A DNA stretch of 64,000 nucleotides, taken from positions 5,052,001 through 5,116,000 of the forward strand of contig CM020503.1 of the NCBI GenBank assembly GCA_009823395.1, in the 5' to 3' direction. Source of the stretch: Thamnaconus septentrionalis (lineage: Eukaryota; Chordata; Actinopteri; Tetraodontiformes; Monacanthidae). Shown here piece by piece: positions 12,401 through 24,700 of this stretch (position 1 is its first letter; each line of letters starts with the position of its first letter). Under the pieces are notes generated by a model, which did no database searches, was not told where the DNA came from, and saw nothing but the letters and a program-made list of their open reading frames with translations. A program made the translations under genes and the position numbers.

Positions 12401-15400
12401 GAAAAAAAAAAAAAACTCGGTAGGCATCTGACAGTAGTATATTTTCGATTCTGAACGCAAGTACCACATTAGAAAATGCACGAATGCTGCAAAATTAGAC
12501 AGAAAAATAATTCCATTAAATTGCAAAAAAGTTTTTGCGCTTGCTTAAAGTAGTTTGTGTCTTTTTTTCAGATCAGAGCCAATGTACAAGTGTTTCAAGT
12601 GGTGAAAGGCTGCTAGCCTATCTGCTTGTGACAGTTCCTTAACCAGGTGGATGCACCTCAGCATTCAAATCAACTCTACACCAGTCAGTACTCAGGTCAA
12701 ACAAGTGTTGTCCATCAAAATGCCTCCATTTCAGCAGTATCCATGCTACCCGCTAAGCAGCGAGTACAGCTCAGTGGCTTCTTCTTAGTCTTCTGTAATT
12801 TTTTCAGAGCGGCTTATTCTTGCACTCATACGTTCTGCCTCCTTATAAATAAAGGATGCTCATTGGTCACGGAGTGCGCTGACATCAAGACCGGCTGAAA
12901 ACGCTGATCGTTGGAGGTTGGCAAGATGGATGAGCTGGATTTCAGAGCTGAAATCTGAGCGACCCAGCTGCGGCGCAGGTTAATTATGTTGGCATACAGT
13001 TGGAGTCGGGAGAGGCCTTCTGCAGATTGTGCACTTTTTAGGTATACAAAATAATTTCAACTTGGACACAAGGGAATCTGTGCATCTCACTGAGTGGCAA
13101 GATCAAAAATGCTAAAATCATTTTACTCACATGAAAATGTTCATTTATTAGACTGTATTATTGCTGTATTGGGTATGACGTGGAAAGAGGCATTTTGTTT
13201 TTACGAGACCAGGTTTACTCTTCTAATTGTGTCTGATCTGAAAATTGTAAAAACTTTGCTGCTTCCATTCCAGGTAAGACAGCACTGTTTGGTTCTTAAG
13301 CGTTCTCGTCCACCCACAGCTTTTATAGTAGATTCATCATCTATCGCTAGCTGTGGTTGGTTTGACTGGCCTCCATCTACACGTACATCATCCATAAGTG
13401 GGATTGGATGGCCGTCGTTCCAGAGTGGGGCTTACGCACGGCTCAGTTGAAGCTAATCTAAAGTTTTGAAATGACTATGCTGCACTTCTGCGCACAGAGC
13501 ACCAGTGCACATTTAGCACATTGCACATCAGTATGCTCTGCTGCTCTCAGCGAGGCAAAAGAATAAGGAACTTTGATTGCCTTCCATACTTCTGTCTACA
13601 GCTTGGGTAATTAAAATCATAATGGCAGATTTTAGACACCAAACTAATGAGCTCAACTCCTCTGAGTGGAAATGTCATTAGAAGTCCTAATGGAGCCCCT
13701 TCACTGAGCAACAAAACAAATCCTCCGCTAGACACGAGTTGTGCCGCTTTCCAGACTCGAGATCAGCACATAATTGTTATTAGATTAATACTGTTTGTTT
13801 ACATGAAAACACAGGGAAGCGTCTTTCCCTCGTGTGCGGCAATGGCAGACATAAAGGAGAGTAATTTGTATGCCGAGTGTGAAAATAGGAGAAAAGTCTG
13901 AGGCACCATATGTTGTAGTGCCAAGTTACTTTTCCCCTACTCACTCTCTTTACATTAAGACCTGCAGTTGCTATTCCAACCTATCAGGCACATCTCCTGA
14001 GGCACATGAGGGCCTAGTTACCACCTCAGGCAAGCACAGTGACTCCACACTCCTCCTCTCCACGCCCCTCCCATAAGCTCATCTTCCTCCCTGCGCAATT
14101 CTCAACAGGGATGAGGATCACTGGAGGAGTGGCTGAGATTTCATCACCAGGCGCTGCCAGGATCTACTCTTGCTTTGGTGGAGTCCTCTGAGATCTTTGC
14201 TCTGCGCCAGGGCTGACAACGATACCAGACTTCTGCACCTCCTCTCCCTCCGGATCACATCAACGACCACATCACTCCTCTCACAGCCGTTAGAAAGTAA
14301 AGATGTGAAGGCGGGGATGGTGAGGCATCTGCCCACAAAGCGGAGAGAAAAGAAGAAAGTGGGGGAGGGCGGCCCTGCAGCTGAGACCTTTAGTCCTGTG
14401 ATTCATGATAAGTTGCAGATAACACACTTCAGTGTGCAGTACCTAAAATGTTGAGTGTGTCAGTGTGCAAACTGCCTTCACACTGACAAGTCAAATGAGT
14501 TCAAAAACTCAAAATGGCCCCGAATTTGTTCCAAAATGGCCCAAAGTAGCATATTGGTATGATCATGCTTAAACACATTAGCATCCTTTAGTTAGCTAAA
14601 TAGCTAACCCACACGATCACACACAGAATCTAATAGTTCTAATAGAAAAACAACTTTTTTGCAGCGACAGTACTTTAAGCACAGGGAGGTGGATAACAAC
14701 AGAGTGCCGCATTGCGAGTCTTTAAAGTAAACTAACAGAACTCTCACTCATCAAAGTTAAGACACATAAAAAACTTTAAACTCAATCAAAGGTCTTGCTG
14801 CTCGCCATTTCAAGCACTATATAGTGGAAATGGTTGATTAAACTTCAATGGAAAGTACTGTACATTTAGATGCCATATCTAATCTGTCTGTGAATCCTTG
14901 ACCCTCTGTCAGCAGAAACTGCACCACTATGATCCAATATCTCTCCTCTTATGACAGTGCAAAGCAGACGCAGGCTGATTTCAAACTTGCGTGCACAAGC
15001 TTAAACCTGCAAAAACCCGCTTGGAAGTCAAGACGTTGGTTTCACGGTCAACGCCATCTTGAGCATCCAGTTCAGTTTGAAAGCAGAAGATGTGGGGTTG
15101 GTACTGGGGAGCAATGTTTGCAGTGTGAGTGCAGTGTCTGCCCCAATACCTGATGGTAATCTGACTACAGTTGGCTACTAAACTGTAGCCAGGCCCAAAA
15201 CTTTATGGCCATTTTTACTCAAAGTAAGACCAAATCAGACAAATTAGACATGAGGGTCGATTTAATCAGTGTGATCTAAACCAGTGATTTAAACCAATAA
15301 AATCCTTATAGCCAGTTTGTCAAGGTATGAATTTTGTGTATTTATACTCCTTTACATATTGACATTCACTTATAGTTTTTTGCAACCAATTTTGGCGGTC

Positions 15401-16744
15401 CCTGCTGGTCAAACAATAGAATGCAGGTTTTTGGTACTCTTGCCTCTTTTCCTCTAATGCAAAAGCAACGTCCATCTTTAGATCCAGTCAATGGATGGAA
15501 CCAACACTCACCTCCTAATTGATAAATATCAGCCGGTGCATTGAAATGCCACAATACTGGCGTGTGCTCATCTGATAAATGAGCGCCTGTGAGTGTACTG
15601 CACTGAAGTGCACTGCTTTTGAAGTATGGCGACAGTAGTGGGCAATTTGAGACACTGCTATTTGTCTCCAAGTCTCTGGATGCCACTAAAAAAAAGATTA
15701 CAGAAAGCAAGTTATCTTTGTGGAGCGACGCGTGTGTGAGTGTGTGTGCGCGCGCGCATGAAGCCGTGTTCTGCTGGGATTTCATATTTCACCTAATCTC
15801 TCACATCTGAACAGACACCTGACGCGTGAAATGGATGGCACCCGGAACTTGAAAAGCAATCAATTCATCGGGAATCCAAAGAAAGAGAGAAAAAATCCCA
15901 CCACAGATCTGTGTTTGTCTCCAAGCAAACTGAAACCACTCCATCATACCTTGGTCACCGCAGGCCTCACAACGCCCAACACTGTCGCTCCCTCAATAAG
16001 CTGGTTCCAGGTCAGCGGGTCAGCCTGGCAGCTGTGTGCAAAGGAAGTGATGCGTCCAGGAGCAAGCGAGTTGGCCGAGTCAGAGGAGAAGTGAGAAATT
16101 ATTCAGGCAATAATTTGCAAACATAACCATACCTTTGGTTCTGATGGTGATGAGCTGTCAGCTTGTGCTTTTGGCTCAACATTGCAGTCATGCAGGCAGC
16201 TTAAAGCAGGATTTTATTTTATTGTAATGATCACGACATGAAGCTTCAGCCTATCTTCAAGATATACGAGACAAAATGAATCATTAAACTCTTATTGGGA
16301 AGAAATTATTGCATGTTAAACTTGATAATAGCATAAGTATGCCAGTGGTATGTTTTAACAGGTTTGTTCAATGGCACAATCAAACACCATGTCAGTTGGC
16401 TCAAAGACACTTTTTATGTAATTAACCAAAACTAGTAAAGTAAATGTAATTTGTGTGCTAATAAATCACTGTTGACTAGAAGGTGAAAATTCACATCACA
16501 TCCTCAATCAAAATGTTACTGTGTGACTCCAAGTTGTAGTTACCCATAACACTGGAATTAATAAAGAATCCCAATATGCTATTGGAACTACTTGTGTAAA
16601 TGGGTCGACAATGTCAGACATTTGATTTGGGTATTTTTAAATGTTTTATAGATTTGCATTTTTAAAAACAACAATGTTGACTGCATTTTTATTTTTTATT
16701 TTTTTTACATATGATGTTGGATATGAATTTATCAACTGTTACCC
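9415..16744. other. 3' flank of trrap, no gene recognised
   Basis: Contains a CpG-bearing patch at 9720-10010 with a short perfect hairpin (CGGATG, AAA, CATCCG at 9872-9886), poly-T/A stretches near 12220 and 12360-12415, and a GT/CG alternating tract at 15731-15761. No supported exon on either strand. Confidence 0.45.
15731..15761. repeat. alternating purine-pyrimidine tract (GT then CG)
   Basis: GTGTGTGAGTGTGTGTGCG followed by CGCGCGCATG: a Z-DNA-prone composition. Confidence 0.7.
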
Positions 16745-16903
16745 ATTCCCAATTTAATTAAATTGGGAATTGGCAATTTAATTAATTTAATTACTTATGC
16801 CTTCAGCATAAGCAAGTAATTGGCCCTTTGTGAACAATCAAAAGGGCCAAATTCACCTGTGTGACAAATCTTATGCCAAAAGTTTAGTCGGTAAGGTGAA
16901 TTT
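16745..16903. repeat. cluster of four inverted repeats
   Basis: In 160 bp: a 26-bp perfect palindrome at 16745-16770 (arms start ATTCCCAATTTAA); a stem CTTATGC/GCATAAG at 16794-16812; a 10-bp stem TTGGCCCTTT/AAAGGGCCAA at 16820-16850; and a 10-bp stem AAATTCACCT/AGGTGAATTT at 16849-16903. Confidence 0.85.
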
Positions 16904-17219
16904 AACTGAACATGGTACTTTTAAAAAAAAATTAAAAAGGGACAGTTTTAGTTTGACATTAAACTGCCTAACTCTGCCACCACCACCATCTTTTTGAAAC
17001 ATAAGGCTCCAGTATCCCCCAAACGCAGCAGAAAACAAACACGTTTAGCGTGAAACGAGTAGAAAAGTAGAATTAAATCCATAAAATGTGGCACTTAGCT
17101 TGTCACGAACTCAAGCAGCCGCTGAGTCATCCGCAGTGGATCCGTGACGGGGACAAGCATTTCAGGGAGGCGACTAAACGAGTGGAGAAGCAGCTGCTGC
17201 GCCGTGAGCTGTGACATCA

Positions 17220-17770
17220 TGACCTTTGTTTATGAGCGCGGGCCGTGAAGTCAGGCAAAGCTAACCAAGCCGAGCCGGGGCGAGACACACCGGCCCACGC
17301 GGAGGGATACAGGCGGTGTGTGCTCATTACGCGGCGGGGGAGCGGAGACAACGCCTCGGTGAGTCGGTGCACCTGCGCAGGAGCTCCTGGCCACGGCGGG
17401 GGTTGAGGTGGTGGACGACCACAAGGTTACAAGCACCACCTACGAGGAGGGTGGGTGCGGAGAGGTTACTTCCGACGCCGCTCCGCTGAAAATGCCACGC
17501 TTTGAATGTCACCTGGGTGTGAAGTGCAGAGGTGGACGGCGCTGCACTTCTCCGTCGTCGGGTGGAGAATGGGGTGGGGGTGGAGAGGTAGTTTCGTCGG
17601 AAGTCATTTCACAGCGCGAGTTATGGCGGCAATAATACCCTAAAGTGCGTCCTTCACGGCGATTATGTGCGACAGTGATGCAGTAGATGCGAGGTGCAGA
17701 TGGGGATCGGGGCTTCTTATTGCCGTTTTACCGGCGTTGGGGTGGAGGAAAATAGTCATGAACGCTACTT
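17220..17770. promoter_or_regulatory. CpG-rich patch downstream of trrap
   Basis: CpG-dense, GC-rich sequence (for example ATTACGCGGCGG at 17327-17338) about 0.7-1.2 kb past the trrap stop. It could be a promoter of an unseen neighbour or non-coding RNA. No exon or start could be assigned. Confidence 0.35.
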
Positions 17771-18195
17771 GTGTCATTTTTGCTTCGCGTTTCCGGCGAA
17801 CATATTGGGAAAGAGTTTTTGAGAGAGAGACAAAAAAAACGCAGACATAGATGCAGCTTCTCTATTTAAAAAAGGGCATTTTACTAAAATAAAATGCTTA
17901 TTTACAGAGCAAGAGACAAGACTTCTGTTGGAAAAGAGACTGTACCTGTACAAAAAAATAACAACAAAAAACAGAATCCACAAACAAACCAGAATATGTA
18001 TAATATAAACCAGCTTGAAAATGGCATATCTGAAGTTGGTCTGTTCTGGCTCACGATGCTGATAGTTTGCCCAGTAGTTTTTTCACATTGTTATATTACA
18101 ACTAGAATGACGAAAGACAAAAAAAAAATAAAATAAAATGGCTTTGGCAAAGCCAGACATGCTGATCACTCATTTGGCAATTGGTGACATGTTTT

Positions 18196-18471
18196 TTTAA
18201 TTACTGTTATTGTTATTTTAAATACCCTTTGAGAAAAAAAATGTAGTATAAAAAAAACTGTAACCCTCGATGTAGATTAAACTCAACACTGGTGAAGCCA
18301 AATAGCTCATATAAAAATGCTTGGATCCACTCAGAACTGTCAGCAGTGCGGAAAAGCCAAGACTTCTCCTGGCCAGACTTGTGTTCTTACGGGGGATGGG
18401 GGGGAAAAAAAGAAAGGAAGAAACATCTTCTCTCGTCTTGTCTTGTGGCCCGGCTGTGGCTGTGGGGCCCC
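18196..18471 (-). other. trrap: probable trrap 3' UTR with ATTAAA polyadenylation signal candidate
   Basis: Sequence after the stop, ending at an ATTAAA hexamer (plus-strand 18196-18201) about 270 nt downstream. No canonical AATAAA in sense was seen between 17000 and 18470. The true cleavage site could be further downstream. Confidence 0.4.
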
Positions 18472-18756
18472 TCAGAGCCAGGGGTGCCAGGCGGGGTCCA
18501 TGCGACACAGGTTGTCCAGGCTGTTGGCCGCGGCCACCAGGGTGTTGACTTTGCTCTCTCCGCCCTCAAACTGAGCCAGGTTGTGGAGGCGGGTCATGAT
18601 GGCCGTGACGGCCTTCTGGACCAGCGACACCAGCTGCTGGGAGTCCATGTTCTCTGGTTGGCCGGCCGGGGACAGAGGCATGGACGTGTCCTCCTGGGTC
18701 TTCTTGTGCCAGGCGATGATCTCGTCGCGGAGGACCGCCTTCAGGATGCCGTCGAC
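18472..18756 (-). CDS. trrap: trrap terminal coding exon, residues 1963-2056, FATC and stop
   Basis: VDGILKAVLRDEIIAWHK, then a Ser/Pro/Gln loop (SMPLSPAGQPENMDSQQ), and the FATC tail ending CRMDPAWHPWL before TGA at 18472-18474. The acceptor is GGCAG. The end matches the canonical TRRAP C-terminus. The exon is notably GC-rich. Confidence 0.98.
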   Translation of the reverse strand, partial: VDGILKAVLRDEIIAWHKKTQEDTSMPLSPAGQPENMDSQQLVSLVQKAVTAIMTRLHNLAQFEGGESKVNTLVAAANSLDNLCRMDPAWHPWL

Positions 18757-21700
18757 CTGCCGGGGACACGAGACCCACTTAAACCTTGTACTTGACTTTT
18801 AAACCCGCTTACACATGGAGCAAAAAAGTTGCCTCGCAATCCTAAAAAACAAAACAAAACCGATGATAAATGAGTGACATTTTGCAGTGGCTGCTGAGAT
18901 AAGAATAAATTACTTAATGTCCATATTCATCAATTAATGCTCAATGAATTCTCATTATGACCATGGAATCTTTTTTCAAATACTTGAGTGAAACAGAATG
19001 GAGCACACAGAGTTGGATGATTTTAATTTTTTAGAACTTATAAATCCAGAATGTGTAGAACAATGTCCATCCAGCATTGAGCAGTGATGGAGAAGGGTAG
19101 AAAGGAATGAAATTTGCATTTTAAGGTGAAGGAGAAGGGAGTGAGGGGCCAAGGCGAGTAGTGGCCTTCAATCTAAAAAAAGAAAATCTAAATATTCCTG
19201 ATTTTCTGTTTGCTTTAACTTTCAACCAGTTGACCCCACACCATGCTTTAAGAATTAAGAACACTGAGCATCCTCCGAGAGCCCAAATAATGTGCTTCAA
19301 GGTGAGTGAACTTCGGCATGCTTTCCCTCTAATTACTCTTTGCTTAAAAAAAAATAAATAAATAAAAATTCTGTATGTGACGTTGTATTTTTTTAAAGCA
19401 ACGTGTTGAAAATAAACTCTAAATGGAATTAAACAGATTACAACTGTCAGATTTAGTGCTAATTCCACGACCATAGCTTTTGTTAATTATGGTAAATGGG
19501 AGGCTGTTTATACACACAATGTGTCTGTCAGCTCCTCGGCCAGACTCTTATAAACCATGTGCTGGAAGTATTTTTCATTGGAATAAATGGAACTTAACAA
19601 CAACTGCAGTTTATATGGCATAAAACTGAGTCGTTCAGCCTAATTACGGGTGTGAAAAACATTCTTGGTAATTCTGGTCTCCAGCGGTTTGAGCAACTCG
19701 TTACGGCGAGACAGGACAGAAATACAGAGGCAGCGAAGCCGCAACCGGGCCGCGATGCTATCAATCAACACCTCGGGGTGTCCACGCTGCTGCCTTTTCC
19801 TCACCTGAAGTGTTTGCATGGGTTCTTGCTTCAATATATTTGAGAGGATGATTGTAATGTGTTTGTTGCATTTTGCAGTTTTCCCTGGAAACATCCATTT
19901 TCTTTGACTGTACAGAGCAGCGTCTTCCTGGCTCCCAGAGTCGGGAGTTGTGTTTTCCTCCTGCTTTCAGACTGGATCGACTTTAACTATAAACCCTTTT
20001 GTTTTCAGAGATGCCTGTTATTGCCTTGCATGTGCAGTTACTGCACACAACCTTTTTAATTTTTGGTTGCACCTTTATGGGACCTTTCAGCCATTTAAAT
20101 CTAATCATATTTTTCTCATTGGTTCGTGAAATTCCCTTTTTTAACCTTCTGCCTTGTTCTAACACAGGCTTCAGAGATCTGAGAGGTGTTTACACACCAG
20201 CATTTGACATTTGAATTTGAAATTGATAATCTCACAAGACAAGAGCTGTTCAGTTGTGCTGTTAATACCCGCAGAATTACATTTAACAGCACAACCAAAT
20301 GTGTGGTGCTGCTTTTATACAAGAGATTAACACATTGTTTAATTCCAGGAATTTAGGGACCAAAAGACTGTGTTTGCTTGTGCAATAGCTCGCATCAAAC
20401 AAGTTACCTTGAAGTTTGGCTGTGCGAAACATCGCGCCACAGCGATCATGGAGGCGGTCAGAGGACCGGAGACTCCGATGGTGGTCAGGAACTCCGAGAT
20501 GTTTGGCGTCAGGCGGAACGGAACCGGACGATTGGCGTCCAGGTCGCCTGTGGCGTCGTTGATGTCGAAGCGGAAGTAGGACACGTTGAGCTTCCCCGTG
20601 TCCTGAAAGGTGGGAAAGGAAAGGGTTGAGTGGACAAATCCATGTATGCAGGAGTGTAAAGAAGGGCTCATTTTAAATCTTATTTTTTAAATTGTTTCTC
20701 ATTTAAATAATTCTTGTGCTCCAGTGGTTACAATCAGAAAGCATGTGCCTTTGAACAAAAAACAGACTCTCAGAAAGGCTGAGGGAGCTACAAACAAGCC
20801 GCTCAAACGAGATGGTTGCAGTTATTGATCTGTGTGCCCTGGACACTGTAGAGCGTCAAACTATCAGCAGCAGAACATCTATAATCCTCAATTCACTCCT
20901 GCTCTCTCCTCTCCCTCTCTCCCTCTCTGCTCCCAGCCGACTTAAATATATACAGTCGACTTTTCATCCGCAAGCCGCCGTTTATGTGAACGAGAAGCGC
21001 TACACAAGCAGCCATTTCTTGGGAAGATAAGCTCCCTTATATGAAAAGGTGAGTGGCTCTGACAGCTTTATGGCCCAGCATTTCACTCTGGCTCCCTCCT
21101 CTCCCCTCCCCTCCACCTCCTCCTTCCCTCCCTCCCTCCTTCTTTAAGTTCCTCCTCCCTTCCTATCCACCGTTGTCGTCAGGCCCCGGTGGAAGGGGGG
21201 CTCGCAAGGCAGCGAGCTGAGACACCGTCAACCCTCCGGAGGTTTGTTAAGTGCCCAGACGGTCGGCTGTAAGGGCAAAGAGTGCTAAATTGCTGCAGCG
21301 GCGACCGTGGCTTCATTTATAGCGAGGCTGCTGTGCACGTCGCGCCGCGTCACGCGTGGCGACTCGGGGGCTGCAAAAATTGAAGATGAGCACAAACGAC
21401 GGCGACGCCGTAGAGCAGAGAAGTTTTTTCTTTTTAAACAAATGATGATGACGCCGTGGGGCCTGATGAAATCGCAGCGCGACAGAACAGGATCTCAAAA
21501 TGGGGCCTAATGGAACGGTCGGGTTTGGGGTGGAGCTCAAAGAGTGTGGATTTTTTTTTTGGCAGGGTGGGGCGCCGTGCTACAAGCTGTGATGTCCTGT
21601 CCTTGCTCTCCTCTCGCTGCCTCTCTCTGTTTGTGTGTGCGTACACTCTCCGTACCGTAATCCTCCTGTGTCTAATGGGATCTGCCGAGTGGAACAGGCA

Positions 21701-24700
21701 GAGAGGGGGCTTAATACCAGTGCTTAGCTGCCCGAAGGAACGCCTGTCAGCAAAGGCCGATTAAGATCGGGGGTGGGGGGAGTGGTGGTAGGGGTGGGGG
21801 TCTGGCTGACTGACACAATCATCTTTAATAATGACTTTGAGAAAGCTGTCGGCGGACCCTGGGCACCGGGGGTGCTGAGAGGCTGATGCGCTTGCTCGTG
21901 CACGCGCAAACAAGCTCTCTTCAAATTGAAACGTCTTTGATGGCTGTGGAGCAGAGGGACTGAATATAATGTTCTGTCAAAACATCCTCCGCATTGACAG
22001 CGGCAAGCTGACTGATACGGACGGGCATGAATGTCAAGGGGGGCGAATGGTAATTCACACGGCCAGATACGGGGAGGAGAAGGGTGAGTGTGATCTCTTA
22101 ATGCATCGGCGAGAGTGTAAATCTGTTGAATTAGCCCCTGTCACGTGGATCCCACTTGCCCTTGGCAGTGCCGACGCCTCTCTCGCCCAGCGCGCCCTTC
22201 CCTCCCCTTACCTGCGCGATCTGCAGCATCTCGGGGTTGAGTCGGTTCAGGTGGAGCATGAACTCGGCCAGGCCGATGAGGGCCAGCTGGATGGTGAACA
22301 TCTTCCTGAAGGTCCAGTAGTCGGTGGCGTTGGGGAAGGTGTGCAGGGCCCACTCCTTCAGCATGCTGCGGGGCACCATGTTGCCCTGCACCTCCTTCAG
22401 GATGTCCCGCAGGACCTGGGGGGACACAGAGGGAGGCGGTGAGGGCTGACGGCGCCCACCTCGTGGTTCGAGTCTGCGTTCACGAACCACATTAGTGATA
22501 ATTGTCTGCACAGCGAACGCTACATGCTGCGCACATCCCATAAACCACTTTATGTGTCATAGATGAAGCATGAATACAAGCAACCAAAACCAAAAGAGCT
22601 TCACAAAGCAATGCATCAGAGCATTTGGGCTGAACTCCTTCCAGTTTGATGGAAGCCAGGGGGGTGATCTTAAAAAACTAAGTAATGTATTATTCTTTTA
22701 TAGTTTATTTTTGAAGGATCACCGTGTGACAGCAGTCAGTGATGGATTTTCTTTGACGAAAAGATGAAAATCAATCAACAGATGCAGATGAGATCCAAAA
22801 ATAGACCTACATAAGGAAGCGCAGTGAAACTGAACACTGTCTAAAGGAGATAGAAACATGTGCGTGTACTTTGCTGCTTGTATGAGGGTTCTCATACCTG
22901 GTGGCTGGCCTGTGTGCCTCTGGCCTGCACGGTGGCGAGACGGTCGTAGTATCTAGAAATGGGGTTGTCGTGCTCAATGCCCTTCTTGGCGCAGCGCTGC
23001 TTGTAGATTTCCACCAGGGAGAGAGACGAAGGGTTGTCCTCCACCAGCCGCATCTGAGGCGACACTGCCACCACTCGGGGCACTGCAGGCACGAGGAGAG
23101 GCAGACAAGTCAGACACAATATGTGGCAAAAAAAAAAAGGGAAAGCGATAACTAAATAAGGCAAAAGGGCAAAAGCGGGTGAAACGAGGTAAAGAAGGCA
23201 GACTGTGTGTAAACATAGGACTGTGATTGCTGGCAAACAGCAGCAGCTTCACAACATCGTAAAACCGCAACCAAAATACTGCAGGGTTGGGAAACGGTGG
23301 CAGTGAATGTGCTCAGTGTTGAACGCTGAACACTGCGCAGGGTCGGCGCAGGTGAAACCCAGCGCGTGGCGTTCCCAGTATAAGAGCAGCAGATATTTCC
23401 ACACACTGGTGAACCAAAATCAATAGAAGCCGTCCCAGATAGAGGGAAGTGAGCTGGCCGGGTGCCGTGAAATTCCCCCTCCATATTTGTGTTTTAAACA
23501 AAGCAATCAATGCATAAATGGAGAGCGGGCAAACATCTGGGTTGAGGCAGACCGCAAGGGACTGACAGGAGAGGAAATGGCACTTGAAAGCAAATTGCAA
23601 TTGTGTGTTTTGAGTGAGTGGAGCGGAGCGGAGCAAACACTGAAAGGAGAGGCCGACTACCGGCAGCTTCCTGTGAGCAGCAGTAACAGGACAGAACGCG
23701 TCTAAACTGATGTGATGCAACAATTTCCTGTTTGGATTTTCTCCCCCTTAAGGCAGCCGTGCACTCGTAGTCGCACCTGTGAAGAAGAGGTGTCTCTTGG
23801 TGGTCTCCTTCCTCTTCTCCAGGCAGGGGTTGAGGAGACGTAGGAGCTGCAGGACCCTCTCCTCTCGCCGCGACTCCGTGAGGCAGGCGTCGTTCATCAC
23901 CAAGTACGGGTAGATCTTCCCGTTGTGGCCCCGGATGTAGAGTCGGCGCGCTGCTGTGTTGTGCTTCTGAACAATTTCCACCCTGGGCATGAACCTGGAG
24001 AGAGCAGGAAGAAATATCCAAATTGAAAAGAAGCTTAAATTTTCTCTGTTCTGTTAACTTCATCCTTGGGATGATTTTAAGGAAATATTTTTGTTGTCTA
24101 GAGATGTACCAATACTGATACCAGTTTCAGGTATTGGTACCGATACAGGGGTTGAGTACCCTACTTGTAAAATAAGCGCCAATACTACAACACTGATACC
24201 AGTTGTATATGTATGCATATGACAAATTTGTTAAATTTGTGTTTGTGCTGCAATGAATGCAATGCAAAAAAATAACCCAAGTACTTGTACGATACTTGTT
24301 ACTGTGAAAAAGTAGTATCGGTGCATCCCTATTTATGGGGACCAAGTGAATAAGGCTCAAATGTCCATGAACTGAGGAGTCCTTCACCTTGCGATCTTGA
24401 TGTAGTAGTGGGTGGGTTTGGGCATCAGGAATTCCCCCGGGATCTCCACCTCAGCCGTCTGTGCCGAAAAGTTACTGAGGAAGCGACACTTTTCCTCAAT
24501 CAGGAAGAACTTGGGCAGCTGCTTTGTCTTTGCCTCCAAGATCTTTATCCACTTCTTCAGCTTGGAGATCAAATTGTGGAGCTTCATGGAGCCGGGCACG
24601 CTGAAGTCAAAGTCTGGCGAAGGAGACAAAAGGAGAATGACGCAATGACGTGGAAACTGGTGTTAATGTAGCATCTGTTGCCTTCTAGCTTCCTAATTAG

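Noticed and set aside
17408..17635. Possible coding exon in the CpG-rich patch below trrap
   Set aside because: Open in several frames because of composition, no recognisable protein and no convincing splice borders.
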